Origin: Halorussus pelagicus
GTDB lineage: Archaea > Halobacteriota > Halobacteria > Halobacteriales > Haladaptataceae
Direction of reading: 5' to 3'
Length of the DNA stretch: 64,000 nt
Assembly (NCBI RefSeq): GCF_004087835.1
Contig: NZ_CP035119.1
Location: 2,953,362 to 3,017,361 of the forward strand
Both the position numbers and the translations under genes were made by a program. The notes under the pieces are model-generated. The model was not told where the DNA came from and did not search any database. It saw only the letters and a program-made list of their open reading frames with translations. Positions 52,612 through 62,115 of the stretch are shown piece after piece. Numbering within the stretch: position 1 is the first letter of the stretch; every line of letters begins with the position of its first letter.

Positions 52612-53151
52612 ATGGAACTACCGACGCCCCAAGACATCCGGGAGCGCCGGACCGAACTCGGTCTGACCCAGAGCGAACTGGCCGACCGCGCGGGCGTCTC
52701 GCAGCCGCTCATCGCGCGCATCGAGGGCGGAGACGTGGACCCGCGGCTCTCGACGCTCCGGCACATCGTGGACGCCCTCGACGAGTCGGAGGGCGACATC
52801 GTGCGCGCGGGCGACCTGATGCACGAGGATGTGGTCAGCGTGGGTCCCGACGACTCGGTCAGCCGAGCCGTGACGAAGATGCAGGACGCGGGCTTCTCGC
52901 AGTTGCCCGTCATCAACGAGGGCGTGCCCGTCGGCTCCATCAGTTTCGAGGACCTGATGAGTGTCGGCGAGGAGTCACGCGACCAGCCGGTCTCGGAGTT
53001 CATGGGCGAGAGCTTCCCCACCAAGTCCCGGAACGCCACGCTGGACGAACTGAGTACGGACCTCGGCCACAACAAGGCGGTCATCGTGACCGAGCGCGGA
53101 AACACGGTCGGTATCATCACGGAAGCGGACATCGCGGCGCGGTTGTCCTGA
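52612..53151 (+). CDS. XRE-type HTH plus CBS pair regulator
   Basis: A 179-residue protein with an N-terminal XRE/Cro helix-turn-helix (RERRTELGLTQSELADRAG, SQPLIARIEGG) and two CBS domains (about 70-120 with VVSVGPDDSVSRAVTKM and 125-178 ending GIITEADIAARL). CBS pairs bind adenosyl ligands and switch partner domains, so this is probably a nucleotide- or energy-sensing transcription regulator, a widespread archaeal family. It follows the 42-bp palindrome and has its own TATA box. Confidence 0.92.
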   Translation: MELPTPQDIRERRTELGLTQSELADRAGVSQPLIARIEGGDVDPRLSTLRHIVDALDESEGDIVRAGDLMHEDVVSVGPDDSVSRAVTKMQDAGFSQLPVINEGVPVGSISFEDLMSVGEESRDQPVSEFMGESFPTKSRNATLDELSTDLGHNKAVIVTERGNTVGIITEADIAARLS

Positions 53152-53214
53152 CTTCGTTTTCCAGTTTCTCGAAAAACACCAACAATTATCGTTCGGGGTG
53201 CCACAGAGGAACAC

Positions 53215-54336
53215 ATGACGGACTTCTCCGACAGGGTCGAGCAGGTTTCGATCAGCGGCATCCGCGAAGTATTCGAGATGGCTGGCGAGGACGCCATCAA
53301 CCTCGGTCTCGGGCAACCGGACTTCCCGACGCCGGAACACGCCCGACGGGCCGCAGTCGAGGCCATCGAGGCCGGGAAGGCCGACGCCTACACCTCCAAC
53401 AAGGGGACGCTCGAACTCCGGGAGGCCATCAGCGCGAAACACGACCGGGACAACGACTTCTCGGTCCCGCCGGAGAACCTCGTCGCCACCGCAGGCGGAA
53501 GCGAAGCCCTCCACCTCGCGCTGGAGGCCCATGTGGACGCTGGCGAGGAAGTTCTCTTTCCCGACCCCGGATTCGTCTCCTACGACGCGCTGACCCGCCT
53601 CGCTGGCGGCGACCCCAAGCCCGTCGCCCTGCGCGAGGACTTGACCTTGGACCCCGCGGCGGTCGAAGAGGCCATCACCGACGACACCGCGGCCTTCATC
53701 GTCAACAGCCCCGCGAACCCTACGGGCGCGGTCCAGAGCGAGGCGGACATGCGGGAGTTCGCCCGCATCGCCGACGAACACGACCTGCTGTGTATCTCCG
53801 ACGAGGTGTACGAACACATTGTCTTCGAGGGCGACCACCACTCGCCGATGGCTTACGCCGAGTCGGACAACGTGGTCGTCGTCAACGCCTGCTCGAAGAC
53901 CTACTCGATGACGGGGTGGCGACTCGGGTGGGTTGCCGCGAGCGAGCGCCGCATCGAGCGCATGCTCCGAGTCCACCAGTACGTACAGGCCTGCGCCAGC
54001 GCCCCGGCGCAGTTCGCCGCCGAGGCCGCTCTCTCCGGCCCGCAGGACCCCGTCTCCGAGATGGTCGCCGCGTTCGAGGAGCGCCGCGACGTGCTTCTCG
54101 ACGGCTTCGCCGACATGGGCCTCGACTGTCCGACGCCCGAGGGTGCGTTCTACGCGATGCCGAAGGTGCCCGAAGGCTGGACCGACGAGGTGCTGGACCG
54201 CGGCGTCGTCGTCGTGCCCGGCGAGGCCTTCGGCGACCACGGCGAGGGTTACGCCCGCATCTCCTACGCGACCGACATGGAGACCCTGAAGGAGGCCATC
54301 GAGGTCATGCGCGAGGCGACGAACGCGGTTCGGTGA
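53215..54336 (+). CDS. class I/II aminotransferase
   Basis: A 373-residue PLP enzyme of the AspC/aromatic type. PLP-lysine is Lys228 in NACSKTYSMTGWRLGW. Other landmarks are GLGQPDFPTPEH (31-42), NSPANPTGAV (164-173), ISDEVYEHIVF (194-204) and the C-terminal Arg in GYARISYAT. Transfers amino groups between amino acids and 2-oxoacids; substrate range is not readable, but aspartate or aromatic acids are likely. Monocistronic. Confidence 0.93.
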   Translation: MTDFSDRVEQVSISGIREVFEMAGEDAINLGLGQPDFPTPEHARRAAVEAIEAGKADAYTSNKGTLELREAISAKHDRDNDFSVPPENLVATAGGSEALHLALEAHVDAGEEVLFPDPGFVSYDALTRLAGGDPKPVALREDLTLDPAAVEEAITDDTAAFIVNSPANPTGAVQSEADMREFARIADEHDLLCISDEVYEHIVFEGDHHSPMAYAESDNVVVVNACSKTYSMTGWRLGWVAASERRIERMLRVHQYVQACASAPAQFAAEAALSGPQDPVSEMVAAFEERRDVLLDGFADMGLDCPTPEGAFYAMPKVPEGWTDEVLDRGVVVVPGEAFGDHGEGYARISYATDMETLKEAIEVMREATNAVR

Positions 54337-54439
54337 CGGTACGACCGAATCGATAACGAGCGGGGTTTTGTCACGTCCGATTTTCGTTCGGTCGTGTCGA
54401 TGTGAATAACTTTCAGGCAGAATAAACATACAGCTGCAC

Positions 54440-54661
54440 ATGGGAACAAAGACGATTTGGGTCAGCGACGAAATCTACGAACGACTCGAAACGCGAAAGC
54501 AGGACGACGAGAGTTTCACCGACCTCTTCGAATGACTTACTGACGAGGAGTGCGACATCTACGCCGGGTTCGGCGTATGGTCGGACTCCGACGCGACCGA
54601 GGCGATGCGCGAGGCACACGAGGACGTGACAGTCGCTCTCGACGTAGAGACGTATCGCTGA
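54440..54661 (+). pseudogene. VapB-like antitoxin with in-frame TGA
   Basis: ATG 54440 starts MGTKTIWVSDEIYERLE, a ribbon-helix-helix antitoxin start of the haloarchaeal VapB/UPF0330 type. The frame is intact to TGA 54659-54661 (74 codons) except for TGA at 54533-54535 (codon 32), where related proteins have Arg (a CGA to TGA change). No VapC toxin gene follows. The broken product would be 31 residues. It looks like the remnant of a lost toxin-antitoxin unit; a TATA-like AATAAACATA precedes the ATG. Confidence 0.75.
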
Positions 54662-54709
54662 GCAAGTTCGGTCTAGTCGTCTTACGGTAAGAGGTTTGGG
54701 CGAATTGAC

Positions 54710-55363
54710 TTACCGCGCGTACGTCGGCATGTACTCGCGTCCTACGTCGTGTTCGTAGAGCGCGATGTTACCCTCAATGTCTGTCTCAGTGTACTCGTGG
54801 ACGATTGTTTCCAGTGCGTCGAGTGTGTTGGTGTCGCCGTCTTCAAGCGCCGCGACGTACTCGGGCGCGAGTTCTTCGCCGAACATCGTGTTGTCAAGTT
54901 TTGCGTTCCGCCATGTCGTCTCGTACTCGGGAATTTCGTACGATTTGAGCGATTCTTCGAGCGACGGCCACTTGTTGTTCCGTTTGTCTGCGAGGGACTT
55001 CCGCGGTTCGAACAGGTCAATGTGATTCGACCGACACGCAAGGTCCGGCCCGTCCGAAACACCGAGTGCTGTCTGTTTGTCGTCAAGGAACTCGAAGTCG
55101 AAGCCCTCGCCGCCGTAGGTCGTTAGCGCGTCCGGATTTCGCTCGTTCAACCACTCGTAAGTCGTCCGGATCAGTTTGGCTTCGTCTCCGTCGAAGTCCT
55201 TCTGAGTGTGGACTGCAACTTCAGCATCACCTCCATCGGCTTTGTAGTAGCCGACGCCGACCGCGATGAGGTGTTCACTTCCGCCGTCGAAGCCCGAGGT
55301 CTCGATGTCGAGAGTCCCGATACTCGGGAATCGATCTTCCGTATTTAGGTCAAGCGTAGACAC
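54710..55363 (-). CDS. lone RNase-H-fold 3'-5' exonuclease-like protein
   Basis: A 217-residue protein starting at GTG 55363 (MSTLDLNTEDR); further upstream the frame continues to a TTG at 55381. Exonuclease-fold marks are TLDIETSGFD (ExoI-type DxE, near 20), TYGGEGFDFEFLDD (ExoII, near 85) and a late EYTETDIEGN with Asp (ExoIII region, near 195). It resembles the DnaQ/YprB-like or archaeal PolB-type exonuclease domain standing alone. Codon use is slightly less GC-rich than neighbours. Next to a broken antitoxin, so the segment may be a mobile or defence remnant; substrate unknown. Confidence 0.75.
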   Translation of the reverse strand: MSTLDLNTEDRFPSIGTLDIETSGFDGGSEHLIAVGVGYYKADGGDAEVAVHTQKDFDGDEAKLIRTTYEWLNERNPDALTTYGGEGFDFEFLDDKQTALGVSDGPDLACRSNHIDLFEPRKSLADKRNNKWPSLEESLKSYEIPEYETTWRNAKLDNTMFGEELAPEYVAALEDGDTNTLDALETIVHEYTETDIEGNIALYEHDVGREYMPTYAR

Positions 55364-55461
55364 ATAATTTACAACATACAAAACTGTAGTAAATCTTCTC
55401 CTTCTGCCGTCCGTTTTACCGCCCTGAGATTTTATGCGTCTCGCTCTCGTGCGTTGGAACC

Positions 55462-56313
55462 ATGCCCATCGCTCGCCGGGAGTCCGGCGTCGTCCCCGCG
55501 GCCCGCGCGCTCGCCTCGCAGGTCCACCCCGTCTTCATGACGCCGCCCGTCGCCTCCTCGCTGTTCGGCGGCGTGCTGGCCGGGCGCTTCGACCTCGCGG
55601 CGGGGCTTCTCCACGCGACGGCCATCTTCGCGGCCGTCTACACCGCCCACGTCAAGGACGGCTACGTGGACTTCTACGTCCGCGACGAGGACGACGACCA
55701 CCCCCTCTCCGAGCGCGGGTGTAAGCGTGCGCTCGCGGGGTCCACCGCGCTGTTCGCCGCCTGTCTACTCGCGCTCTGGGCGCTCGCGGGCGGTCTCGCC
55801 GCGCTCTTGACGCTCCCGACGTGGCTCGTCGCCTACCACCACGCCCCGCAACTCGACACCAACCCCGTGACCGCGACGACGGGCTATCCCCTCGGCATCG
55901 CGCTGGCCATCCTCGGAGGGTACGCCGCGCAGGCCGGGACGCTCGCACCCATCGCGCTCGCGTTCGCCGCCGTCTTCCTCGTTTTGCTCTCGGGGGTGAA
56001 GGTCATCGACGACGCGCAGGACTACGACTACGACCGCTCCATCCGGAAGCGCACCGTGGCAGTGACGCTCGGTCCCGAGCGCGCCAGAACCGCGGCCTAC
56101 GCGCTGATGACGACGGCGCTCGTTCTCGTCGTCGCGCTCGCGGCGCTCGCCGTCTTCCCGCCGAGTAGCGTTGCCGCCGTCGCGGGGTTCGGCGCAGTAG
56201 CCGGGGTCGCTCGCCGGGCCGACCCCGAACTGGCGACGATGCTGCTGGTCCGGGGGTCGTACGTCTTCCTCGCGCTGTTGCTCGCGGCGGTGTGGTTCCG
56301 ACCGCTAGCGTGA
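55462..56313 (+). CDS. UbiA-family prenyltransferase
   Basis: A 283-residue membrane enzyme with about eight helices. The two Asp-rich metal-binding motifs are present as KDGYVDFYVRDEDDD (near 66) and DDAQDYDYDRSIRKRTV (near 185). UbiA enzymes transfer isoprenoid chains to aromatic or lipid acceptors; in archaea they serve menaquinone, heme O and archaeal lipid synthesis (geranylgeranylglycerol-type). The acceptor is not defined here. It is slightly shorter than typical UbiA. Confidence 0.88.
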   Translation: MPIARRESGVVPAARALASQVHPVFMTPPVASSLFGGVLAGRFDLAAGLLHATAIFAAVYTAHVKDGYVDFYVRDEDDDHPLSERGCKRALAGSTALFAACLLALWALAGGLAALLTLPTWLVAYHHAPQLDTNPVTATTGYPLGIALAILGGYAAQAGTLAPIALAFAAVFLVLLSGVKVIDDAQDYDYDRSIRKRTVAVTLGPERARTAAYALMTTALVLVVALAALAVFPPSSVAAVAGFGAVAGVARRADPELATMLLVRGSYVFLALLLAAVWFRPLA

Positions 56314-56468
56314 CTCCGAGTTCGCTTGCGGAAAGGTGTCCCTGCCTCCCTGAAACGATGGTTACGCCGGGTTCCATCCGGGCTACGTCGGGGTAGTCGT
56401 CCGTTCTCCCGATGAACGATTGGAGCCTTTCTTTCCAGACTCGGTAGTGGCTCCGACGAGGTGTTTCG

Positions 56469-57110
56469 ATGACACGAAAGATAACGCTCGTAGCAGTCGT
56501 TGCGATGCTTGCGATGGGAACGTCGGCGGCGCTGACGTTCGGCGCCACGCCGCAGGCGAGTTCCGACGTAGTCGCGGAACAGGAGACGACCACAGCAGTA
56601 GAGACGACGATGATGCAGACGACTACGGCCACGGGGCAGGCGAGCGTCACGCTCGGTGACCAGACCTCGAACGGGACCGCGGTCGTGGTCGAAGAAGTCG
56701 TCGTTCCCGAGGGCGGCTTCGTCGTGATTCACGAGGCCGAGAGCCTGCAAACGACCCAGATGGAGACCGAGATGGGAACGGAGACCGAAACTGCGGTTGG
56801 CATGGAGACGACCGCCATGGACGGCCAGACCCAGCAGTACGCGGCGGGTCCGGTCCTCGGTAACTCGACGTACCTCGAACCCGGCGTTCACGAGGACGTG
56901 ACCGTCCGACTCGACGAACCCATCGAGGCAGACCAAGTCCTCATCGCCATGCCGCACATGGATACGAACGACAATCAAGCGTACGAGTTCCCCGAGACCG
57001 ACGACCCCTATACGGTTGACGGACAGGCCGTCATCGACTGGGCGAACGTGACCGTCGAAGCGGGCGAGACGACGACCGTCGAGGACGGCGAAACGACGAC
57101 CGAAATGTAA
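56469..57110 (+). CDS. exported DUF7282-like protein
   Basis: A 213-residue protein with an N-terminal signal-like helix (ITLVAVVAMLAMGTSAAL). A Thr/Met-rich spacer follows, then a beta-rich domain: ASVTLGDQTSNGTAVVVEEVV, VPEGGFVVIHEAE, LGNSTYLEPGVHEDVTVRLDEPI (in part), LIAMPHMDTNDNQAYEFPET and GQAVIDWANVTVEAG. This is a common haloarchaeal surface module (DUF7282 by recall). Tail EDGETTTEM. Likely cell-envelope; function unknown. Confidence 0.8.
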   Translation: MTRKITLVAVVAMLAMGTSAALTFGATPQASSDVVAEQETTTAVETTMMQTTTATGQASVTLGDQTSNGTAVVVEEVVVPEGGFVVIHEAESLQTTQMETEMGTETETAVGMETTAMDGQTQQYAAGPVLGNSTYLEPGVHEDVTVRLDEPIEADQVLIAMPHMDTNDNQAYEFPETDDPYTVDGQAVIDWANVTVEAGETTTVEDGETTTEM

Positions 57111-57184
57111 AATCGATTTAATACTCCGCTTTCGGGCACCTATTTGACGCCCAACGGATTTTGCACCGCGTTTCGACTCAACGG

Positions 57185-57451
57185 TCAGGCGAGTATCTGA
57201 ATCGCAACGCCAAGGAGGATGAGGAGCGCCCCCAGAGCTACTGCGAAAACATTTCTTGCCGGGAGTTCGAAATCCGCTGGCTCGGAGGTGAACGCCTTGT
57301 ACGTTGATACGACGACCAGTCCGCCGCCGCCGAGGACCATCAGTGCGACCGGTACGCTAGCACCGTCGGCGCTGGCCGAGAGGAGACCGTCAACGCCAAT
57401 CGCCGCCCCGGAAATCGCCAGCGACCCGTGATAGAGGTAGAACAGTTGCAC
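57185..57451 (-). CDS. three-helix small membrane protein
   Basis: An 88-residue protein starting at GTG 57451. Hydrophobic segments are near 3-22, 32-50 and 66-87, with a short loop between the second and third (YKAFTSEPADFELPARNV). No motif known. The frame has haloarchaeal composition. Likely a conserved small membrane protein of unknown role. Confidence 0.6.
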   Translation of the reverse strand: MQLFYLYHGSLAISGAAIGVDGLLSASADGASVPVALMVLGGGGLVVVSTYKAFTSEPADFELPARNVFAVALGALLILLGVAIQILA

Positions 57452-57560
57452 ATCTGAGGGTTATCGAGGGCGGAGAAAAGTCTGTTCGATGAAGCCTGTC
57501 GCGCCGACGAGTCGCTACCGACCCCTCAAGCTTTAATCCGCTGTCACACTGACGTTCGGT

Positions 57561-58505
57561 ATGGCAATCGACGGACGCGAGCGCGAGACGGTACCGAGCG
57601 ACGCCGACCGACCGTGGACCCACGAGCAGGCAGTCGTCGGCGACGTACGCCTTCACTACGTCGCGGCTGGCGACGAGGACGACCCGCTCGTTCTCTTGCT
57701 CCACGGGTTCCCCGAGTTCTGGTACTCGTGGCGCGAACAGATTCCCGCGCTCGCCGACGCCGGGTACCGGGTCGTCGCGCCCGACATGCGCGGGTACAAC
57801 CTGTCGGAGAAACCGCGAGGCGTGGACAGCTATCGAATAGAGAAATTGGTCGGCGACGTGGTCGGCCTGATAGCGCATTTCGGCCGGGAGAGTGCCCACA
57901 TCGTCGGCCACGACTGGGGCGGCGCGATAGCATGGGAGACCGCGATTCGCCGCCCGGAGGTCGTCTCCCGACTCGCCGTGCTGAACGCGCCCCATCCCGA
58001 GCGGTTTCGGCGGGAACTCTCGCGCAACCCCGAACAGTTGCGGCGCTCGTGGTACATGCTGTGGTTTCAGATGCCCGCGCTCCCCGAGACGCTTCTCGGC
58101 GCGGGAACCGCCGCCGGAATCGGGCGGATGCTCCGCGAGAGCGCACGTCCGGACACCTTCAGCGACGAGGACGTTCGGCGCTACCGGGAGGCCGCCGCCC
58201 GGCCGGGCGCACTCGCCGCGGCTATCAGCTACTACCGGGCGCTGTTCCGCGAGAATCTGGTCGCCGAGGCGCGCCGACTCGTCGGGAGAGACGACCGCCA
58301 GCACCGCGTTCGCGCGCCGACGCTGTTGATTTGGGGCGAGGACGACGTGGCGCTCGGCACGGAACTGACCGAGGGACTGGGCGAGTGGGTGGCGGACCTG
58401 CGCGTTGAGCGACTACCCGGCGCGACTCACTGGGTCCAGAACGACCGACCAGAGGCGGTCGGCGACCTGCTGGTCGAGTTCTTCGGAGAGGGTGAGCGAG
58501 AGTAG
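57561..58505 (+). CDS. alpha/beta hydrolase, epoxide-hydrolase-like
   Basis: A 314-residue cytoplasmic enzyme. Core motifs are HGFPEFWYSWREQ (48-60, oxyanion region), nucleophile elbow GHDWGG with Asp118, the Asp/Glu block WGEDDVALG near 263 and the catalytic His in GATHWVQND near 294. The HDWGG nucleophile and HGFPE block are characteristic of epoxide hydrolases and haloalkane dehalogenases, where Asp forms an ester intermediate. Physiological substrate unknown. Confidence 0.9.
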   Translation: MAIDGRERETVPSDADRPWTHEQAVVGDVRLHYVAAGDEDDPLVLLLHGFPEFWYSWREQIPALADAGYRVVAPDMRGYNLSEKPRGVDSYRIEKLVGDVVGLIAHFGRESAHIVGHDWGGAIAWETAIRRPEVVSRLAVLNAPHPERFRRELSRNPEQLRRSWYMLWFQMPALPETLLGAGTAAGIGRMLRESARPDTFSDEDVRRYREAAARPGALAAAISYYRALFRENLVAEARRLVGRDDRQHRVRAPTLLIWGEDDVALGTELTEGLGEWVADLRVERLPGATHWVQNDRPEAVGDLLVEFFGEGERE

Positions 58506-58652
58506 GAGGCAGAGAGAAAGAGGAAGAGAGTGAGCAAAAGCGAGAGGGTATGAGACAGTCAAGGCGCGTTCTCGCCTCACCGCGGTCCATCTCGGCAATT
58601 ATTTCGACGGCGGTCAGCAGATCGGCCTGCGCACCGCAGAGGTTGGAGGCGA

Positions 58653-59834
58653 CTACTTCGCGGTACTCACGATTTTCACCACGTCGCCCTCCTCCATCTC
58701 GTACTCGTCGCTGATCTCCCGGTTCGTCTTCCCGTTGACCGCGTGGAGATAGCCGTCGCCGATGTCGCTGTGGACCGCGTAGGCGAGGTCCTTCGGCGTC
58801 GCCCCGCGAGGCAGGAGGAAGGCGTCGGGCAGGACGTTGCCCTTCGCGTCGGTCCACTTGGTCTCGTTCTGGACCGGGTAGGCCGTAATCCGGTCGAGCA
58901 GGTCGTAAACCCCGGCGTTCAGCGACTCCTGTACGCCGGTTCCGCCCCACTCGCCCATGACCTCCCGAATCTTTTCGAGACCCGCCTGCTGGTCGTCGCT
59001 CAGGTCGCCGACCACCTCGAAGTCCTCGTCGCCGGGGTCGTAGTCGATGGCTCCGGCCTGCTCGGCCTGTCGGAGCGCCAGTTCACCCTCTGCGGTCGCC
59101 GGAATCACGGGCTTGCCGGTCTCTTTCAGGCGCTCGATGTTCTCCGGGGGAGCCACGTCGGCCTTGTTCGCCACGAGGATGATGGGCTTCGTTCGCGCTC
59201 GAACGTCGCGGGCGAGCGCGACCCGGTGGTCGTCGGTCCACTGAATCGGGTCGTCGGGATAGTCGAGTTCACGCAGACTGGCGGCCACGTCGGCCTCCGT
59301 CGCGCCGAATCCGGTCAGCATGTCCGCCAGCGCGTCGTCGATGTCGAAATCGGGCGACCGGGACTTGCGCTCGACGCTCTCCCAGTTGCGGTCGATGATG
59401 CTGGCGAGCCACTGGTCCATCTCCTCCTCGATGAAATCGACCTCTTCGACGGGGTCGAACGTGCCGATTTCGACCGGTTCGCCCTCCTCGTTGGTGCCGC
59501 CGGAGGCGTCCACGACGTTGAGTATCGCGTCGGCGTTCGTGAGTTCGTCCAGAAACTGGTTGCCGAGTCCGCGGCCCTCGTGGGCGCCCGGCACCAGTCC
59601 GGCCACGTCGAGCAGTTCGACGGGGACGTAGCGTTTCCCGTCGTGGCAGTTCTCGTCGCCACAGCGCTCGTCGCGTTCGAGACAGGGGCAGTCGGTCCGT
59701 GCGTGGCTGACGCCGCGGTTCGCGTCGATGGTCGTGAACGGGTAGTTCGCCACGTCCACGTCGGCCATCGTCGCGGCCTTGTAGAAGGTGGACTTGCCCG
59801 CGTTGGGCTTGCCCGCCAGCGCGATGGAAATCAT
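58653..59834 (-). CDS. ychF: YchF/OBG-like GTPase/ATPase
   Basis: A 393-residue P-loop NTPase of the Obg-related YchF family. G1 is ALAGKPNAGKSTFYKA (6-21), G2/G3 ATIDANRG...LLDVAGLVPGAHEGRGLGNQ in part, and NKAD at about 200 (VANKADVAP). A zinc-like Cys insert (CPCLERDERCGDENC) near 50 is typical of archaeal members. The C-terminus is a TGS domain (GDVVKIVS). YchF binds ATP or GTP and acts in translation or stress; exact role unsettled. The TGS end is intact. Confidence 0.93.
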   Translation of the reverse strand: MISIALAGKPNAGKSTFYKAATMADVDVANYPFTTIDANRGVSHARTDCPCLERDERCGDENCHDGKRYVPVELLDVAGLVPGAHEGRGLGNQFLDELTNADAILNVVDASGGTNEEGEPVEIGTFDPVEEVDFIEEEMDQWLASIIDRNWESVERKSRSPDFDIDDALADMLTGFGATEADVAASLRELDYPDDPIQWTDDHRVALARDVRARTKPIILVANKADVAPPENIERLKETGKPVIPATAEGELALRQAEQAGAIDYDPGDEDFEVVGDLSDDQQAGLEKIREVMGEWGGTGVQESLNAGVYDLLDRITAYPVQNETKWTDAKGNVLPDAFLLPRGATPKDLAYAVHSDIGDGYLHAVNGKTNREISDEYEMEEGDVVKIVSTAK

Positions 59835-59923
59835 GCGAGAAGCTACCGGCGTATCGGGGAACTGCCTTTCGGTTCCGCGAGTTCCGAGGGTCGCTAGTCG
59901 TCGCGCAAGAGTCGCTGTTCTCG

Positions 59924-59951
59924 CGCGGCCGACCGCCAGCGGTCGGCCGCG
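59924..59951 (-). terminator. hairpin downstream of the DUF2797 gene
   Basis: CGCGGCCGACC (59924-59934) pairs exactly with GGTCGGCCGCG (59941-59951) around a six-base loop. It lies just after the stop of the DUF2797 gene and before ychF, so it is a likely transcript end structure; no long T-run follows. Confidence 0.6.
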
Positions 59952-59958
59952 ACGACGC

Positions 59959-60762
59959 TCAGAACGCGCCGAGACTCGACTGTAACTGTCGGTCGCTTTC
60001 GTCCTCGCTAATTTCGTAGCCCACCAAGTCCCGTAAATCGACTGCGTAGGTCGTGCCGCCCTGCGCTAGCACCAGCACGCGGCCCTGCACGCCGAGAACT
60101 TCGCCGGTCGCCAGCGTTTCTGCGACTGGTTGGGCCGAGAGGTCGAGACCGTACTCGAAGTCGAATCGCTCGATGGGTTCGAACTCCGCGAGGGTGTCGC
60201 GCCACGCCGCGGCGTCCACGTCGCGGTGAAGCCCCGTTATCTTGTCGGGGACGCGAACGCGGTCGGTGAACTCCTCGGCCAGTTGCGATTCGATGTCGCG
60301 GGCGACCCGGCCGTTCTCGACCGTTCGGAGGTGGGCCGCGCGGTCCGCGCCCTGCTCTCGGAGGCGTGTCCGGAGTCGCCACTCCTTGGTCACGCCGACC
60401 TTGAACGTCGCGGGCGCGAACGCCGCGAGGTAGATGGCGTGGTCGTCGTAGCAGTCCATCTCGTCTTTGAGACAACTCCCGGTACACCGAGCGCAGACCC
60501 ACGTTCGGGTGTGTTGGTCGCAGTAGGGTGCGCCCTCGTTCGCACACTCGTAGTGGGTCGGGCCGTCGAGCGCGCCCGCACAGCGACGCTCCCCGAGCGA
60601 ATAGCCGAGGGTGCGGCCGGGGTCGAGTCGCTCGCGGCGGACCTCGCCCTCGTCGGCGACGACCAGCGCGGCGCGCACGCGCTGGTCGTCCGTCTCGCTC
60701 ACAGTCGCACCGCTCGCGTCCGTGTCGCCCTCGCGCTCGGTCTCGTACCCGACGATTTGCAC
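59959..60762 (-). CDS. DUF2797 protein
   Basis: A 267-residue protein starting at GTG. Two Cys clusters (HYECANEGAPYCDQH and WVCARCTGSCLKDEMDC, about 70-105) look like a zinc-binding region, followed by YLAAFAPATFKVGVTKEWRLRTRL, which resembles a GIY-YIG-like beta-alpha unit. DUF2797 occurs in haloarchaea and some bacteria; no function is shown. The tail SSLGAF is conserved-looking. It is transcribed away from the tandem subtilases. Confidence 0.82.
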   Translation of the reverse strand: MQIVGYETEREGDTDASGATVSETDDQRVRAALVVADEGEVRRERLDPGRTLGYSLGERRCAGALDGPTHYECANEGAPYCDQHTRTWVCARCTGSCLKDEMDCYDDHAIYLAAFAPATFKVGVTKEWRLRTRLREQGADRAAHLRTVENGRVARDIESQLAEEFTDRVRVPDKITGLHRDVDAAAWRDTLAEFEPIERFDFEYGLDLSAQPVAETLATGEVLGVQGRVLVLAQGGTTYAVDLRDLVGYEISEDESDRQLQSSLGAF

Positions 60763-60918
60763 GCCGCTGGCTACGGGGTCGGCTCCTAAAGGCGTGCGGT
60801 TTGGTGCGTCAACGGGTCAATGTAGCTTGCGCAACCTTATACAAATAATATCTAGTCCTACATTTAGTATTTATACCTAAGAAAAATTCATTATCTATCA
60901 CGATTATTTACACACGTC

Positions 60919-62115
60919 ATGTCTCACAATGACAACGGTGTGTCGAGGCGAAACGTACTGAAAGGGGTCGGCGCGTCCGTGGCGGCCGCAGGTGTGGGAA
61001 CCGGTCTCGCGGCCGCGAAACCCGACGACACGGTCGAAGTCAACGTCGGGTTCAACTCCGAGCGCGGTCGTCAGGCCGCGCTCAGTCGGGCCGACGAGAC
61101 CGTCCGGACGTTCAACTCCATCGACGTGCTGACGCTCCGCCTGCCAAAGCAGGCGGTGACGGCGCTCGAAACGAATCCGAACGTCCGCTACGTCGAGGAG
61201 AACGGGACGATGGAGGCGTTCGCTCAAACCCTGCCGTGGGGCGTTGACCGCGTGGACGCGGAGGTCGCCCACGCGAACGGGGAGACGGGCGCTGGCGCGG
61301 ACATCGCCATCGTGGACACGGGCATCGACGACGACCACCCCGACCTGCAAGCCAACCTCGGGCGGGGCAAGGCCTTTGTCTCCTGCGGGAACGGCGGTTA
61401 CTTCGGGAACTGCCAGTTCTCGGGCAACAACAACGCCTGTAACGAACCGTGGTCCGACGACAACGACCACGGCACCCACTGCGCGGGCATCGCCGACGCG
61501 GTGGACAACACCGAGGGCGTCGTGGGAGTCTCGACGGAGGCGACCCTCCACGCGGTCAAGGTGCTGGACTGTTCGGGGAGCGGGACGTTCTCGGACATCG
61601 CGGCGGGCGTCGAGTACGTCGCCGACCAAGGCTGGGACGTGGCCAGCATGAGTCTCGGCGGCAGTTCGGGGTCCTCCGCGCTCAAGGACGCCGTCGAGTA
61701 CGCGCAGGGCGAGGGCGTCCTGCTCGTCGCGGCCGCGGGCAACGACGGCCCGTGTACCGGCTGTGTGGGCTACCCTGCCGCCTACGACGAAGTCGTCGCG
61801 GTCAGTTCGACCGACTCGAACGACGACCTCTCGGAGTTCTCCTCGCAGGGTCCCGAAATCGAACTCGCCGCGCCCGGAACCGACATCTACTCGACGGTGC
61901 CCGGCGGCTACGCCACCTTCTCGGGCACGTCGATGGCGTGTCCGCACGTCGCGGGCGGAGGTGGCCAACTCATGGCGAACGGCGCGACCAACGGCGACGC
62001 CCGCAGTCAGTTGAAGTCCACCGCCGAGAACATCGGCCTGTCGAGCAACGAATCGGGAGCGGGCCTGTTGGACGTGGCCGCCGCACTCGGTCTCGACTCG
62101 TCGGACGATACGTGA
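60919..62115 (+). CDS. Tat-exported subtilase 1 of the tandem array
   Basis: A 398-residue S8 peptidase. Tat motif SRRNVLKGVG (9-18), then an I9-type propeptide (about 35-100: VEVNVGFNSERGRQAALS to YVEENGTME) and the catalytic core with Asp133 (IVDTGIDDDHPD), His184 (DHGTHCAG), Asn275 (AAGND) and Ser338 (GTSMACPHVAG). Several cysteine pairs (CGNGGYFGNC, PCTGCVG) may form surface disulfides. No C-terminal extension, unlike longer halolysins. AT-rich upstream DNA and a near-identical downstream gene show a tandem duplication. Confidence 0.93.
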   Translation: MSHNDNGVSRRNVLKGVGASVAAAGVGTGLAAAKPDDTVEVNVGFNSERGRQAALSRADETVRTFNSIDVLTLRLPKQAVTALETNPNVRYVEENGTMEAFAQTLPWGVDRVDAEVAHANGETGAGADIAIVDTGIDDDHPDLQANLGRGKAFVSCGNGGYFGNCQFSGNNNACNEPWSDDNDHGTHCAGIADAVDNTEGVVGVSTEATLHAVKVLDCSGSGTFSDIAAGVEYVADQGWDVASMSLGGSSGSSALKDAVEYAQGEGVLLVAAAGNDGPCTGCVGYPAAYDEVVAVSSTDSNDDLSEFSSQGPEIELAAPGTDIYSTVPGGYATFSGTSMACPHVAGGGGQLMANGATNGDARSQLKSTAENIGLSSNESGAGLLDVAAALGLDSSDDT

